In this document: piece by piece, positions 56,424 to 64,000 of the stretch
Position numbering within the stretch: position 1 is the stretch's first letter
How the letters are laid out: each line of letters opens with the position of its first letter
Origin: Streptomyces litmocidini
Lineage (GTDB): Bacteria > Actinomycetota > Actinomycetes > Streptomycetales > Streptomycetaceae
Assembly (NCBI RefSeq): GCF_014649755.1
Contig: NZ_BMTQ01000002.1
Location: forward strand, 572,761-636,760
Length of the DNA: 64,000 bases
Direction of reading: 5' to 3'
Translations under genes and position numbers: made by a program
The notes under the pieces: model-generated
What the model saw: only the letters and a program-made list of their open reading frames with translations
Told to the model about the DNA's origin: nothing
Databases searched by the model: none

Positions 56424-56924
56424 CTACTGGTCCGGCCCGATCCGGAACAGTGCCCACACCACCTTGCCCTGGAGCGTCCCGGCGAGCGGGTGCCAGCCCC
56501 AGCTGTCGCTGAACGAGTCCACCAGGAACAGGCCGCGCCCCGACTCGGCGGAGAAGTCCTCCTCGCCGCCGCGCGCCTCCGGGCTCTCCCGGCTGGGGTC
56601 GCGCACGGCGCACACCAGGCGCGAGGTCCAGCGCATCAGGTGCAGCCGGACCGGCGGGTTCTGGCTCTCCTCCTGCGGCGCGTCGGCGGGCACGGCGTGC
56701 CGCAGCGCGTTGGTGACGAGTTCGGAGACGACCAGGGCCACGTCGTCGAAACGCTCCGACAGTTCCCAGCGGTCGAGCGTGGCGCTGGTGAACTTGCGGG
56801 CCCCGCGCACGGCTTCGTACCGGGCGGGCAGGGCGCAGGAGGCGGAGGTGGAGACGGCGCCGGGATCGATCGGCGGAAGGCCCTGCCGTAACGGCTCGAG
56901 CACGGTCGATCCATTCGTCCCCAT
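56424..56924 (-). CDS. Anti-sigma-like ATP-binding protein (HATPase_c_2)
   Basis: The 166-residue protein has the RsbW/SpoIIAB-type ATPase: ARKFTSATL, the N-box VALVVSELVTNALRHA, VCAVRDPS and G-box SGRGLFLVDSFSDSWGW. Streptomyces have dozens of these; many regulate sigma factors or sit in XRE/DUF397 modules, as here. ATG 56924. A 22-bp motif shared with the DUF397 promoter lies 100 nt upstream. Confidence 0.87.
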   Translation of the reverse strand: MGTNGSTVLEPLRQGLPPIDPGAVSTSASCALPARYEAVRGARKFTSATLDRWELSERFDDVALVVSELVTNALRHAVPADAPQEESQNPPVRLHLMRWTSRLVCAVRDPSRESPEARGGEEDFSAESGRGLFLVDSFSDSWGWHPLAGTLQGKVVWALFRIGPDQ

Positions 56925-57024
56925 GCGAGGCACTCCCGGGAATCGCGACTGTGGTGCGACAACACGACAACACGAACGAGTACGCGGCTGCGCGGGCTCC
57001 ATGGTTCCCAATGCGCCCACTGGA

Positions 57025-57046
57025 TGCAAGGGCAGATGCACGTGCA
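57025..57046 (-). promoter_or_regulatory. 22-bp motif upstream of the ATPase gene
   Basis: On the minus strand this is TGCACGTGCATCTGCCCTTGCA, 20 of 22 bases identical to 56020-56041 and in the same orientation relative to its gene. The rest of 56925-57264 is a divergent promoter region with no gene. Confidence 0.65.
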
Positions 57047-57264
57047 CGCGCCGGACCTGTCCGTCCGCGTGCCGAATCTGTGCATAAGTCGTCCGCACGA
57101 TGAGGGGAACTTTCCGCGTTCCGCACCCACTGTGCCCGCACTGTGCGCGTCGACGCCCGGAAGTAGCCGCCTTTCCGTAATCGAATGTGTACGCGCTGAA
57201 GCGTTTGATGGCAGAATCCGGGGCTCGACGGGGGCTCGACACCGTGAAGGGGAGGCGAAGAGCC

Positions 57265-58137
57265 GTGACCGCAGGCGAATCGAGCGGAGCGAGCGGGAGC
57301 GTGGTGCGGCGCATCCTGCTGGGCTCCCAGCTGAGGCGGCTGCGCGAGTCGCGCGGGATCACCCGCGAGGCGGCCGGCTATTCGATCCGTGCGTCCGAAT
57401 CCAAGATCAGCCGTATGGAGTTGGGCAGGGTGAGCTTCAAGGCCAGGGACGTCGAGGATCTGCTCACCCTCTACGGAGTCGGGGACGAGGCCGAGCGCGG
57501 CGCGCTCCTCGGGCTCGCCCGCGAGGCCAACGTGGCCGGCTGGTGGCACAGCTTCGGCGACGTCCTGCCCGGCTGGTTCCAGACCTACATCGGTCTGGAG
57601 GGCGCCGCCTCCCTCATCCGCGTCTACGAAGTGCAGTTCGTCCACGGCCTGTTGCAGACCGAGGACTACGCCCAGGCCGTCGTCACCCGGGGCATGCCCG
57701 ACGCCCCGCGCGCCGAGATCGACCGCCGGGTCGCCCTCCGCCTGGAGCGGCAGAAGGTCCTGGTCTCCGAGCGCGCCCCGCAGTTCCACGCCGTCCTCGA
57801 CGAAGCCGCGCTGCGCCGCCCCTACGGCGACCGGTCGGTCATGCGGGGGCAGTTGAGGCACCTCATCGAGATCTCCGAGCACCCGGGCGTCACGCTCCAG
57901 GTCATGCCCTTCAGCTACGGCGGTCATGCCGGCGAGAGCGGCGCCTTCACGATGCTGAGCTTCCCCGAGTCCGACCTCTCCGACGTCGTCTACCTCGAAC
58001 AGCTCACCAGCGCCCTCTACCTCGACAAGCGCGAGGAGGTCGCCCAGTACCAGCGGGTGATGGAGAAGCTCCAGGAGGAAGGTCCGGATCCGGCCGAAAG
58101 CAGGGACCTTCTCCGGGGGCTCCTCCAACTCTCCTGA
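57265..58137 (+). CDS. XRE-family regulator with DUF5753
   Basis: The 290-residue protein has an N-terminal Cro/C1 HTH (LLGSQLRRLRESRGITREAAGYSIRASESKISRMELGR) and a C-terminal DUF5753 domain (AGWWHSFGDVLPGWFQTYIGLEGAASLIRVYE, VHGLLQTEDYA, LQVMPFSYGGHAG). Such proteins control development or antibiotic genes in Streptomyces and bind DUF397 partners. GTG 57265 has GGAGG 10 nt upstream. The paired 22-bp motifs are its likely sites. Confidence 0.9.
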   Translation: MTAGESSGASGSVVRRILLGSQLRRLRESRGITREAAGYSIRASESKISRMELGRVSFKARDVEDLLTLYGVGDEAERGALLGLAREANVAGWWHSFGDVLPGWFQTYIGLEGAASLIRVYEVQFVHGLLQTEDYAQAVVTRGMPDAPRAEIDRRVALRLERQKVLVSERAPQFHAVLDEAALRRPYGDRSVMRGQLRHLIEISEHPGVTLQVMPFSYGGHAGESGAFTMLSFPESDLSDVVYLEQLTSALYLDKREEVAQYQRVMEKLQEEGPDPAESRDLLRGLLQLS

Positions 58138-58200
58138 CACGTCAGTACGATGACGCCACATCAGTCGCACTGCAGGTAGCGGGTAGAGGGGTCTTCAACC

Positions 58201-59658
58201 ATGTCGCACTTCACCGACCTGGCCCACCAGTACATCGACGGCGAGTGGAAGCCCGGCAGCGGTTCGTGGGACATCATCGACTTCAACCCGTACACCGGGG
58301 AGAAGCTCGCGTCGATCACCGTCGCGACCGCCGCCGAGGTCGACCGCGCCTACCGCGCCGCCGAGCGCGCCCAGGCCGCGTGGGCCGAGACCAACCCGTA
58401 CACCCGCCGGCTCGTCTTCGAGCGGGCGCTGCGGATCGTCGAGGACCGCGAGGAGGAGATAGCCGGGACGATCGTCGCCGAGCTCGGCGGCACCCGGCTC
58501 AAGGCGGCCTTCGAGCTGCACCTCGCCAAGGAGTTCCTGCGCGAGGCGATCCAGCTGGCGCTGCGCCCCGAGGGCCGCATCCTGCCGTCCCCGGTCGACG
58601 GCAAGGAGAACCGGGTCTACCGCGTCCCGGTCGGCGTCGTCGGCGTCATCTCCCCCTTCAACTTCCCCTTCCTCCTCTCCATCAAGTCGGTCGCGCCCGC
58701 GCTCGCCCTGGGCAACGCCGTCGTCCTCAAGCCGCACCAGAACACCCCGATCTGCGGCGGCACGCTGGTCGCGAAGGTCCTGGAGGAAGCCGGTCTGCCG
58801 GCCGGCCTGCTGAACGTCGTGGTCACCGACATCGCCGAGATCGGCGACGCGCTCCTGACCCACCCGGTCCCGAAGGTCATCTCCTTCACCGGCTCCGACA
58901 AGGTCGGCCGCCACGTCGCCACGGTCTGCGCCCAGAACTTCAAGCACGCCGTCCTCGAACTCGGCGGCAACAGCGCCCTGATCGTCCTCGACGACGCCGA
59001 CGTCGACTACGCGGTGGACGCGGCCGTCTTCAGCCGCTTCGTGCACCAGGGCCAGGTCTGCATGGCCGCCAACCGCATCCTGGTGGACCGCACCCTGGAG
59101 GAGGAGTTCACCGAGAAGTTCGTGGCGAAGGTGAAGACCCTCCGCGTCGGCGACCCGGCCGACCCCGCCACCCACATCGGACCCCTCATCAACTCCCAGC
59201 AGGCGGAGGCCGTCTCCTCGGTCGTCGACCAGACGGTCGCGGCCGGCGCGACGGCCCTGCTGCACGGCACGGTCGACGGCAACCTCGTCTCCCCGTCCGT
59301 CCTCACCGGCCTCGCCGCCGACGCCCCGGTCCTGAGCCAGGAGATCTTCGGCCCGGTCGCGCTGATCGTCCCCTTCGACGGCGAGGAGGAGGCCGTGCGG
59401 ATCGCCAACGACACGCCGTACGGGCTCAGCGGCGCCGTCCACACCGGGGACGTCGAGCGGGGCGTACGGATCGCCAGGCGCATCCACACCGGCATGATCC
59501 ACATCAACGACGGCACCGTGCACGACGAGCCGATCGTGCCCTTCGGCGGCGAGAAGCACTCGGGCGTGGGACGGCTCAACGGCGAGGCGATGGTGGAGTC
59601 CTTCACCACCCAGAAGTGGATCTCGATCCAGCACGGCCGCAGCCGGTTCCCCTTCTAG
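58201..59658 (+). CDS. Aldehyde dehydrogenase (NAD(P)-dependent)
   Basis: The 485-residue enzyme oxidises an aldehyde to the acid. Its NAD-binding segment is FTGSDKVGRHVA, the general-base Glu lies in VLELGGNSALIV and the nucleophile in HQGQVCMAANRI. SQEIFGPVALIVPF and the end GMIHINDGTVHDEPIVPFGG resemble the vanillin/benzaldehyde dehydrogenase branch. GTAGAGGGG stands upstream of ATG 58201. The substrate is not shown by context. Confidence 0.93.
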   Translation: MSHFTDLAHQYIDGEWKPGSGSWDIIDFNPYTGEKLASITVATAAEVDRAYRAAERAQAAWAETNPYTRRLVFERALRIVEDREEEIAGTIVAELGGTRLKAAFELHLAKEFLREAIQLALRPEGRILPSPVDGKENRVYRVPVGVVGVISPFNFPFLLSIKSVAPALALGNAVVLKPHQNTPICGGTLVAKVLEEAGLPAGLLNVVVTDIAEIGDALLTHPVPKVISFTGSDKVGRHVATVCAQNFKHAVLELGGNSALIVLDDADVDYAVDAAVFSRFVHQGQVCMAANRILVDRTLEEEFTEKFVAKVKTLRVGDPADPATHIGPLINSQQAEAVSSVVDQTVAAGATALLHGTVDGNLVSPSVLTGLAADAPVLSQEIFGPVALIVPFDGEEEAVRIANDTPYGLSGAVHTGDVERGVRIARRIHTGMIHINDGTVHDEPIVPFGGEKHSGVGRLNGEAMVESFTTQKWISIQHGRSRFPF

Positions 59659-59731
59659 GACAGCAGTTGTCCGCAAGGGTCCGTAGCGTGGTCGGTGTCG
59701 AAAAGCCACAGCAACGGAAGGCGGACCCATC

Positions 59732-60274
59732 ATGGTGGCCCTTGTTCCCGCGGAGCAGCCCGGCGACGAGCGCGGCGCGTTCCTCAACTTCGTCGAGGCC
59801 CAGCGCGCGGCGCTCCGCCGCTCGCTCCTCGGACTCACCGAGGAGCAGGCGGCGAGCCGCCCCAGCGCCAGCGAACTCAGCCTCTCCGGCCTGCTCAAGC
59901 ACGTCGCCGAGGTGGAGCTGAACTGGCTGCGCCTGGCCCAGCAGCGGCCGAACGAGCGGCAGCGCACCGAGGAGACCTGGGGCGAGGCCTTCCGGCTCGT
60001 GGACGGCGAGACGGTCCCGGAGGTCGTGGCGTTCTGGGAGGGCGTGGCGAAGCAGACGGAGGAGTTCGTCCGCTCCGTGCCGAGCCTGGACGACACCTTC
60101 CCGCTGCCGCCCGCGCCCTGGTTCCCGAAGGACGGGCGGGTGTCGGTGCGCTGGATGCTGCTGCACCTGGTCCAGGAGATGGGCCGGCACGCCGGCCACG
60201 CGGACATCGTCCGCGAGTCCCTGGACGGCAAGGGTTCCTTCGATCTGATCGCGGAGGAGAACGGCACCGCTTAG
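59732..60274 (+). CDS. DinB-family (DUF664) protein
   Basis: The 180-residue four-helix DinB fold reads FLNFVEAQRAALRRSLLGLTEEQA, SGLLKHVAEVELNWL, and a late VRWMLLHLVQEMGRHAGHADIVRE, with His ligands for a metal. Such proteins often act as mycothiol-dependent enzymes in actinobacteria; the activity here is unknown. GGAAGG lies before ATG 59732. Its stop overlaps the PadR palindrome. Confidence 0.87.
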   Translation: MVALVPAEQPGDERGAFLNFVEAQRAALRRSLLGLTEEQAASRPSASELSLSGLLKHVAEVELNWLRLAQQRPNERQRTEETWGEAFRLVDGETVPEVVAFWEGVAKQTEEFVRSVPSLDDTFPLPPAPWFPKDGRVSVRWMLLHLVQEMGRHAGHADIVRESLDGKGSFDLIAEENGTA

Positions 60275-60288
60275 TCAAGATTGACTAA
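60271..60288. promoter_or_regulatory. PadR operator palindrome
   Basis: TTAGTCAAGATTGACTAA is a perfect 8-bp inverted repeat with a 2-nt centre, 9 nt before the PadR start and overlapping the DinB stop. It is AT-rich against the GC-rich background. PadR regulators bind short palindromes in their own promoters, so autoregulation is likely. Confidence 0.72.
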
Positions 60289-60297
60289 CATGGGTGC

Positions 60298-60915
60298 ATG
60301 TCGGCGATCCGTCTTCTCGTCCTGGGCGCGGTCAAGCAACACGGCCGCGCCCACGGCTACCAGGTCCGCAACGACCTGGAGTACTGGGGCGCGCACGAGT
60401 GGTCCCACGCCAAGCCGGGCTCGATCTACCACGCGCTGAAGCAGATGGCGAAGCAGGGACTGCTGCACGCGCACGAGGTCGCGCCGAGCACGGCGGGCGG
60501 TCCGCCGCGCGTCGAGTACGAGCTGACGGAGGCCGGTGCGGAGGAGTACTTCGCGCTGCTGCGCGAGGCGCTGACCACGTACGACCAGAAGACCGACGTC
60601 CTGTCGGCCGCCATCGGCTTCATGGTGGACCTGCCCCGCGCGGAGGCCGTGGAGCTGCTGCGCCGGCGGGTGCGGGCGCTCGACGCGTGGCGGGCGGAGG
60701 TCACCGGGTACTACACGCCGGAGGGCGGCCCGGACCAGCTCGGGCACATCGGCGAGATCATGCACTTCTGGGTCCACTCGGCGGACGCGGGCAAGGAGTG
60801 GACGCTCGGCCTGATCGAGCGGATCGAGGGCGGGGCGTACGTGTTCGCGGGCGAGGGCGAGGCCTTCGTGGGGGTGCTCGGGGAGGGCGAGGAGAACCCG
60901 TACGCGAAGCCGTAG
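60298..60915 (+). CDS. PadR-family transcriptional regulator
   Basis: The 205-residue protein has an N-terminal PadR winged helix (LVLGAVKQHGRAHGYQVRNDLEYWG, KPGSIYHALKQMAKQGLLHAHE, RVEYELTEAGAEEYFALL) and a helical C-terminal dimerisation domain (Vir_act_alpha_C type). ATG 60298. It probably represses itself and perhaps the DinB gene through the overlapping palindrome. Confidence 0.9.
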   Translation: MSAIRLLVLGAVKQHGRAHGYQVRNDLEYWGAHEWSHAKPGSIYHALKQMAKQGLLHAHEVAPSTAGGPPRVEYELTEAGAEEYFALLREALTTYDQKTDVLSAAIGFMVDLPRAEAVELLRRRVRALDAWRAEVTGYYTPEGGPDQLGHIGEIMHFWVHSADAGKEWTLGLIERIEGGAYVFAGEGEAFVGVLGEGEENPYAKP

Positions 60916-60949
60916 GGGGCCTGACGCCGTGGCGGCCCCGGCCGGCCGG

Positions 60950-62224
60950 TCAGCGCAGGGCGTTGCCCTGGTGGTCGAGTTCGAGCTGCGGGCGCCCGGT
61001 GACGATCAGCCAGGCGGGCAGCGAGGCCAGGCAGAGCAGGGCGAGCATCGCGGGGGACGAGGCGAGGACGGCGCCCGTGAAGAGGCTGATCCAGCCCTGC
61101 CGGGTGGTGGCGAGCAGGACGCCGAGGACGGCGGAGGAGACGGCGACGGCCGGATGGACCTCGGGGACGAGGGCCTGGGCGAGCAGCCCGAAGGCGGCGC
61201 CGACGAAGACGGCGGGGAAGATCCGGCCGCCCCGGAAGCCGCAGGAGGCGGCGACGAGCAGGGCGAGGAGTTTGACGGCGGCGAACTTGGCGAGTTCCCC
61301 GGAGGACCAGCTGCCGACCGCGGCGGTGAGCTCCTTGGTCTCCGCCAGGCCCTTGAAGAGTGTCTCCTGACCTCCGAGGGCGCCCAGGAGGCCGAGGACG
61401 AGGCCGCCGAGGGGCAGCATCAGCATGGGGTGCCGCAGGCGCCGGAAGGCGGCGTGGACGTGCGGGAAGAGGAAGCAGGAGGCCAGGCCGAAGACGGCCG
61501 CGGCGGAGGCGATGACCAGGGCCGCGAGGAGGTCGCCGAAGCCGGGGTCGGTCAGCGGCGGGAGCCCCACGTCGAAACTGGGCTCGGCGAGCAGCTGGGT
61601 CGTCATCGCGCCGGTGCCGGCGGCGACGAGCGGGGCGAAGAGCCGGTCCCAGAGGGAGCCGCGGCCCGGCTGTCCCACCAGCGCCTCGGAGATGAGGAGG
61701 GCGGCCGCCACGGGGGTGCCGAAGAGGGCGCCGATGGTGGCGGCCGAGGCGAGCGCGACCCAGGCCGCGCCCGGCACGGCGGGGGCCGCCTTGCGGCCGA
61801 GCCAGTGGGTGAGGGCGGTGTTGGCGGCGATGATCGGGTTCTCGGGGCCGAGGCTGACGCCGCCGGCCAGCGTGAGGGTGCTCGCCAGGAGCAGTCCCGG
61901 CACCACCCCGGGGGCGAGCGGTGCCCCGCCGATCCCTTCGGAGGCCGGGTCGGGCCCGGCGTGGCCGGGCACCTTCCACACGACGAGGCCCACGGCGATG
62001 CCCGTCGCCGTGAGCGTGACGATCGTCCAGAGGGCGGAGTGGTCGCCGATGCCGAGCGCGTCCGGCAGGTCGTTCCAGAGGACGTGCTGGAACTCCTCGG
62101 CGAGGGCGCTGATCCCGAGGAACAGCAGGCCCGCCCCCGCCCCGACGAGCAGGGCGGGCAGGATCTGGGGGAGCAGGAGCCGGACGGGCGCCTCCACGGG
62201 AGGCGGAGCATGATCGATGGCCAC
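60950..62224 (-). CDS. ClC-family ion channel or transporter
   Basis: The 424-residue protein has about ten hydrophobic helices. Landmarks are GGVSLGPENPIIAANTAL (selectivity-filter region equivalent to GREGP), GTPVAAALLISEAL and SCGFRGGRIFPAVFVGAAFG, in ClC order. GTG 62224 with GGTGGGG ahead is preferred; the longer frame adds a Cys-rich, non-hydrophobic leader. It may move chloride, fluoride or protons. It is convergent with the PadR gene. Confidence 0.88.
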   Translation of the reverse strand: MAIDHAPPPVEAPVRLLLPQILPALLVGAGAGLLFLGISALAEEFQHVLWNDLPDALGIGDHSALWTIVTLTATGIAVGLVVWKVPGHAGPDPASEGIGGAPLAPGVVPGLLLASTLTLAGGVSLGPENPIIAANTALTHWLGRKAAPAVPGAAWVALASAATIGALFGTPVAAALLISEALVGQPGRGSLWDRLFAPLVAAGTGAMTTQLLAEPSFDVGLPPLTDPGFGDLLAALVIASAAAVFGLASCFLFPHVHAAFRRLRHPMLMLPLGGLVLGLLGALGGQETLFKGLAETKELTAAVGSWSSGELAKFAAVKLLALLVAASCGFRGGRIFPAVFVGAAFGLLAQALVPEVHPAVAVSSAVLGVLLATTRQGWISLFTGAVLASSPAMLALLCLASLPAWLIVTGRPQLELDHQGNALR

Positions 62225-62294
62225 CGCCCCACCATAAGTGCGCAAATGCCGCACAACATGCCGAACATCGCCCGAACAACACCCCGGACGGCAC

Positions 62295-62325
62295 TTGCAC
62301 CTCACGTCGCGTCAGGACCCAGGCT
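62295..62325 (+). promoter_or_regulatory. tipA-like MerR promoter
   Basis: TTGCAC (62295-62300) and CAGGCT (62320-62325) are separated by 19 nt, the over-long spacer typical of MerR-activated promoters. The spacer begins CTCACGTC, as I recall for the S. lividans tipA promoter. The gene 36 nt downstream encodes a TipA-like protein, so this is probably its autoactivated promoter. Confidence 0.75.
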
Positions 62326-62360
62326 GAACGGCGTACCGAACGAGAAAGGGCGGACGGCCG

Positions 62361-63122
62361 ATGGGCTACTCCGTGGGACAGGTGGCCGGCTTCGCCGGGG
62401 TCACGGTGCGCACCCTGCACCACTACGACGCGATCGGGCTGCTCTCGCCGGGCGGCCGCAGCACGGCGGGCCACCGCCGTTACGACGACGCGGACCTCGA
62501 CCGGCTCCAGCAGATCCTGTTCTACCGGGAGCTCGGCTTCCCCCTCGAAGAGGTCGCCGTCCTCCTCGACGACCCGCACGCCGACCCGCGGGAGCACCTG
62601 CGGCGGCAGCACACGCTGCTGACCGCGCGGATCGGCGAGCTCCAGAGGATGGCGGCGGCCGTCGAGCACGCCATGGAGGCGAAGAAGATGGGCATCAACC
62701 TCACCCCCGAGGAGAAGTTCGAGGTCTTCGGGGACAAGGACCCCGAACGGTTCGCGGAGGAGTCCGCCCGCCGCTGGGGCGGCACGCACTCCCACGCGCA
62801 GGCCCAGGCCCGCGCCGCCGAGTACACCAAGGAGGACTGGCAGCGCATGAAGGACGAGGTGGACGCCTGGGGCGCCGCCTACGCCGCCCTGATGAGCGAG
62901 GGCCGGAGCCCGAGGTCCGAGGAGGCGATGGACCTCGCCGAGGCCCACCGCCGCCACCTCACCGCCTGGTTCTTCGAGTGCCACCCCAGGACCCACGTGG
63001 AACTCGCCGAGATGTACGTCGCCGACGAGAACTTCCACGCGTTCTACGAGGCGATCCACCCCGGCCTCCCCGAGCACCTGCGGGAGGCCGTCCGGGCGAA
63101 CGCCGAACGCCGGGCGGCCTGA
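62361..63122 (+). CDS. TipA-like MerR-family regulator
   Basis: The 253-residue protein has an N-terminal MerR HTH (YSVGQVAGFAGVTVRTLHHYDAIGLL, RYDDADLDRLQQILFYRELG), a linker coiled coil, and a C-terminal TipAS domain (FEVFGDKDPERFAEESARRWGG, HRRHLTAWFFECHPRTHVELAEMYVADENFHAFYE). TipAS binds thiopeptides such as thiostrepton and turns on its own promoter. A cysteine is present in FFECHP. GAAAGG is before ATG 62361. Confidence 0.92.
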   Translation: MGYSVGQVAGFAGVTVRTLHHYDAIGLLSPGGRSTAGHRRYDDADLDRLQQILFYRELGFPLEEVAVLLDDPHADPREHLRRQHTLLTARIGELQRMAAAVEHAMEAKKMGINLTPEEKFEVFGDKDPERFAEESARRWGGTHSHAQAQARAAEYTKEDWQRMKDEVDAWGAAYAALMSEGRSPRSEEAMDLAEAHRRHLTAWFFECHPRTHVELAEMYVADENFHAFYEAIHPGLPEHLREAVRANAERRAA

Positions 63123-63196
63123 CGGACCGCGCCCCCACGGCGCCCCGGGCGCGCGGCGCGACCACCACCGATCGGGCGCGGCGCGACCACCACCGC

Positions 63197-63565
63197 TCAG
63201 GCGCGCGGCGCGATCACCGCCGCCGTGCCGTACGCGCACACCTCCGTGCCCACGTCCGCCGCTTCCGTCACGTCGAAGCGGAACATGAGCACGGCGTTCG
63301 CGCCGCGCGCCTTCGCCTGCTCCACCAGGCGCTCCATCGCCTGGTTGCGGGTCTCCACCAGGGTCTTCGTCAGACCCTTCAGCTCACCGCCGATCATCGA
63401 CTTCAGCCCCGCCCCGATCTGGCTGCCCAGATGGCGGGACCGGACGGTGAGCCCGAAGACCTCGCCGATCACCTGCCGGACCTCGAAACCCGGCACGTCG
63501 TTCGTCGTCACGACCAGCACTTCGGGGTGCGGCCCCTGACCGCCCCCGTACTCCTCGATGCCCAT
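63197..63565 (-). CDS. YbjQ/UPF0145 family protein
   Basis: The 122-residue protein fits the YbjQ family: LVVTTNDVPGFEVRQVIGEVFGLTVRS, LVETRNQAMERLVEQAKARGANAVLMFRFDV, and a final VCAYGTAAVI. These form pentameric rings of unknown role. AGGAGG lies 9 nt before ATG 63565; ATG 63571 is a close alternative. It is divergent from the DedA gene. Confidence 0.9.
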   Translation of the reverse strand: MGIEEYGGGQGPHPEVLVVTTNDVPGFEVRQVIGEVFGLTVRSRHLGSQIGAGLKSMIGGELKGLTKTLVETRNQAMERLVEQAKARGANAVLMFRFDVTEAADVGTEVCAYGTAAVIAPRA

Positions 63566-63713
63566 CGGCATGCACCTCCTGCCCCCCAGCCTCGGGCCGG
63601 CGCGGCGGGTCCGCATCCCGTGGGGCCGGGTGGAACCGGGCGCCCTCGAACCGCGTTGATAGCTTGGGGCCAGCCGTCCCCACGCCCCCACCGACCGCAG
63701 GAGCCCGGAACCC

Positions 63714-64000
63714 GTGAACACGCTTGCCCTCGGACCGAGCTGGCTGGACCCGGACTATCTGATCCAGACCTTTGGTCTGATCGGTGTCCTGGTCATCGTC
63801 TTCGCCGAGTCCGGCCTCCTCATCGGGTTCTTCCTGCCCGGCGACTCGCTGCTCTTCACCACCGGCCTGCTCGTCACCACGGGCAAGCTCGACACGCCGC
63901 TGTGGCTGGTGTGCACCCTGGTGGTGGCCGCAGCCGTCCTCGGCGACCAGGTCGGCTACCTCTTCGGCCGCAAGGTCGGCCCGTCCCTCTTCAAGCGCCC
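63714..64000 (+). CDS. DedA-family membrane protein (partial, cut by window end)
   Basis: The first 95 residues are present. GTG 63714 follows GCAGGAG. The sequence LIGVLVIVFAESGLLIGFFLPGDSLLFTTG is the DedA signature, with the acidic and glycine residues conserved, and VVAAAVLGDQVGYLFGRKVG continues it. DedA proteins are proton-linked lipid-carrier flippases. The gene runs past the window. Confidence 0.93.
   Translation, partial: MNTLALGPSWLDPDYLIQTFGLIGVLVIVFAESGLLIGFFLPGDSLLFTTGLLVTTGKLDTPLWLVCTLVVAAAVLGDQVGYLFGRKVGPSLFKR

Overview
The window reads as Streptomyces (or a very close relative) chromosome. GC is very high, codons end in G or C, many genes start with GTG, several genes seem to have leaderless promoters, and the order topA, tmk, holB, tRNA-Thr is typical of the genus. 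All functional calls come from reading the sequence; no database search was run.

Region 1 (1-12151): the end of topA, a membrane/thymidylate-kinase fusion (tmk), an ABC exporter pair, a convergent two-component system, holB, a secreted lipoprotein alpha/beta hydrolase, and tRNA-Thr(CGT).

Region 2 (12109-28753): a 16.6-kb actinomycete integrative and conjugative element (AICE) inserted in the 3' end of tRNA-Thr. Direct repeats of 89 bp (two mismatches) bound it. A long leftward series carries spd-like transfer genes, traB (FtsK-type DNA pump), a prim-pol, a helicase-like ATPase, xis and int. A GntR repressor gene and a YdcF-like gene run rightward. The right arm holds two HU-like genes, one missing most of its DNA-binding arm, and an IS5-family insertion sequence sitting exactly at the second HU stop codon. 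Non-coding signals include an iteron cluster, a 12-bp-period repeat just downstream of traB that is a good clt (transfer origin) candidate, stacked repressor palindromes, and paired 8-bp repeats near both ends.

Region 3 (28754-40931): a signal peptidase gene, then the most interesting part. A regulator gene diverges from a compact set encoding a secreted-looking peptide with three TGTxDTGWG repeats, an HMGL-like aldolase, a cupin, a methionyl-tRNA-synthetase paralog, a binding-protein/FAD-oxidase fusion, an APC permease, a lysine/ornithine N-monooxygenase and an FMN-type PPOX protein. N-monooxygenase, cupin, MetRS-like protein and DAO-type oxidase together are the known signature of N-N bond (hydrazine) formation, as in s56-p1 biosynthesis, where cupin and MetRS are one protein. 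Here they are two overlapping genes. The peptide, aldolase and binding-protein domain do not fit any pathway I know.

Region 4 (41014-64000): ordinary accessory chromosome. It holds a DUF6479 protein, a SigE-type sigma factor with a membrane partner, a family A DNA polymerase, a one-piece HATPase/LuxR regulator, an oxidoreductase, a second ABC exporter, an HxlR/NmrA pair, a DUF2786 protein, a FUSC protein, a zinc-free L33 with a Zur-like box, an XRE/DUF397/ATPase trio sharing a 22-bp upstream motif, an aldehyde dehydrogenase, DinB and PadR genes, a ClC channel, a TipA-like regulator with a tipA-like promoter, a YbjQ protein and the start of a DedA gene. Two inverted copies of a roughly 300-bp palindromic element lie at 37.2 and 47.8 kb.
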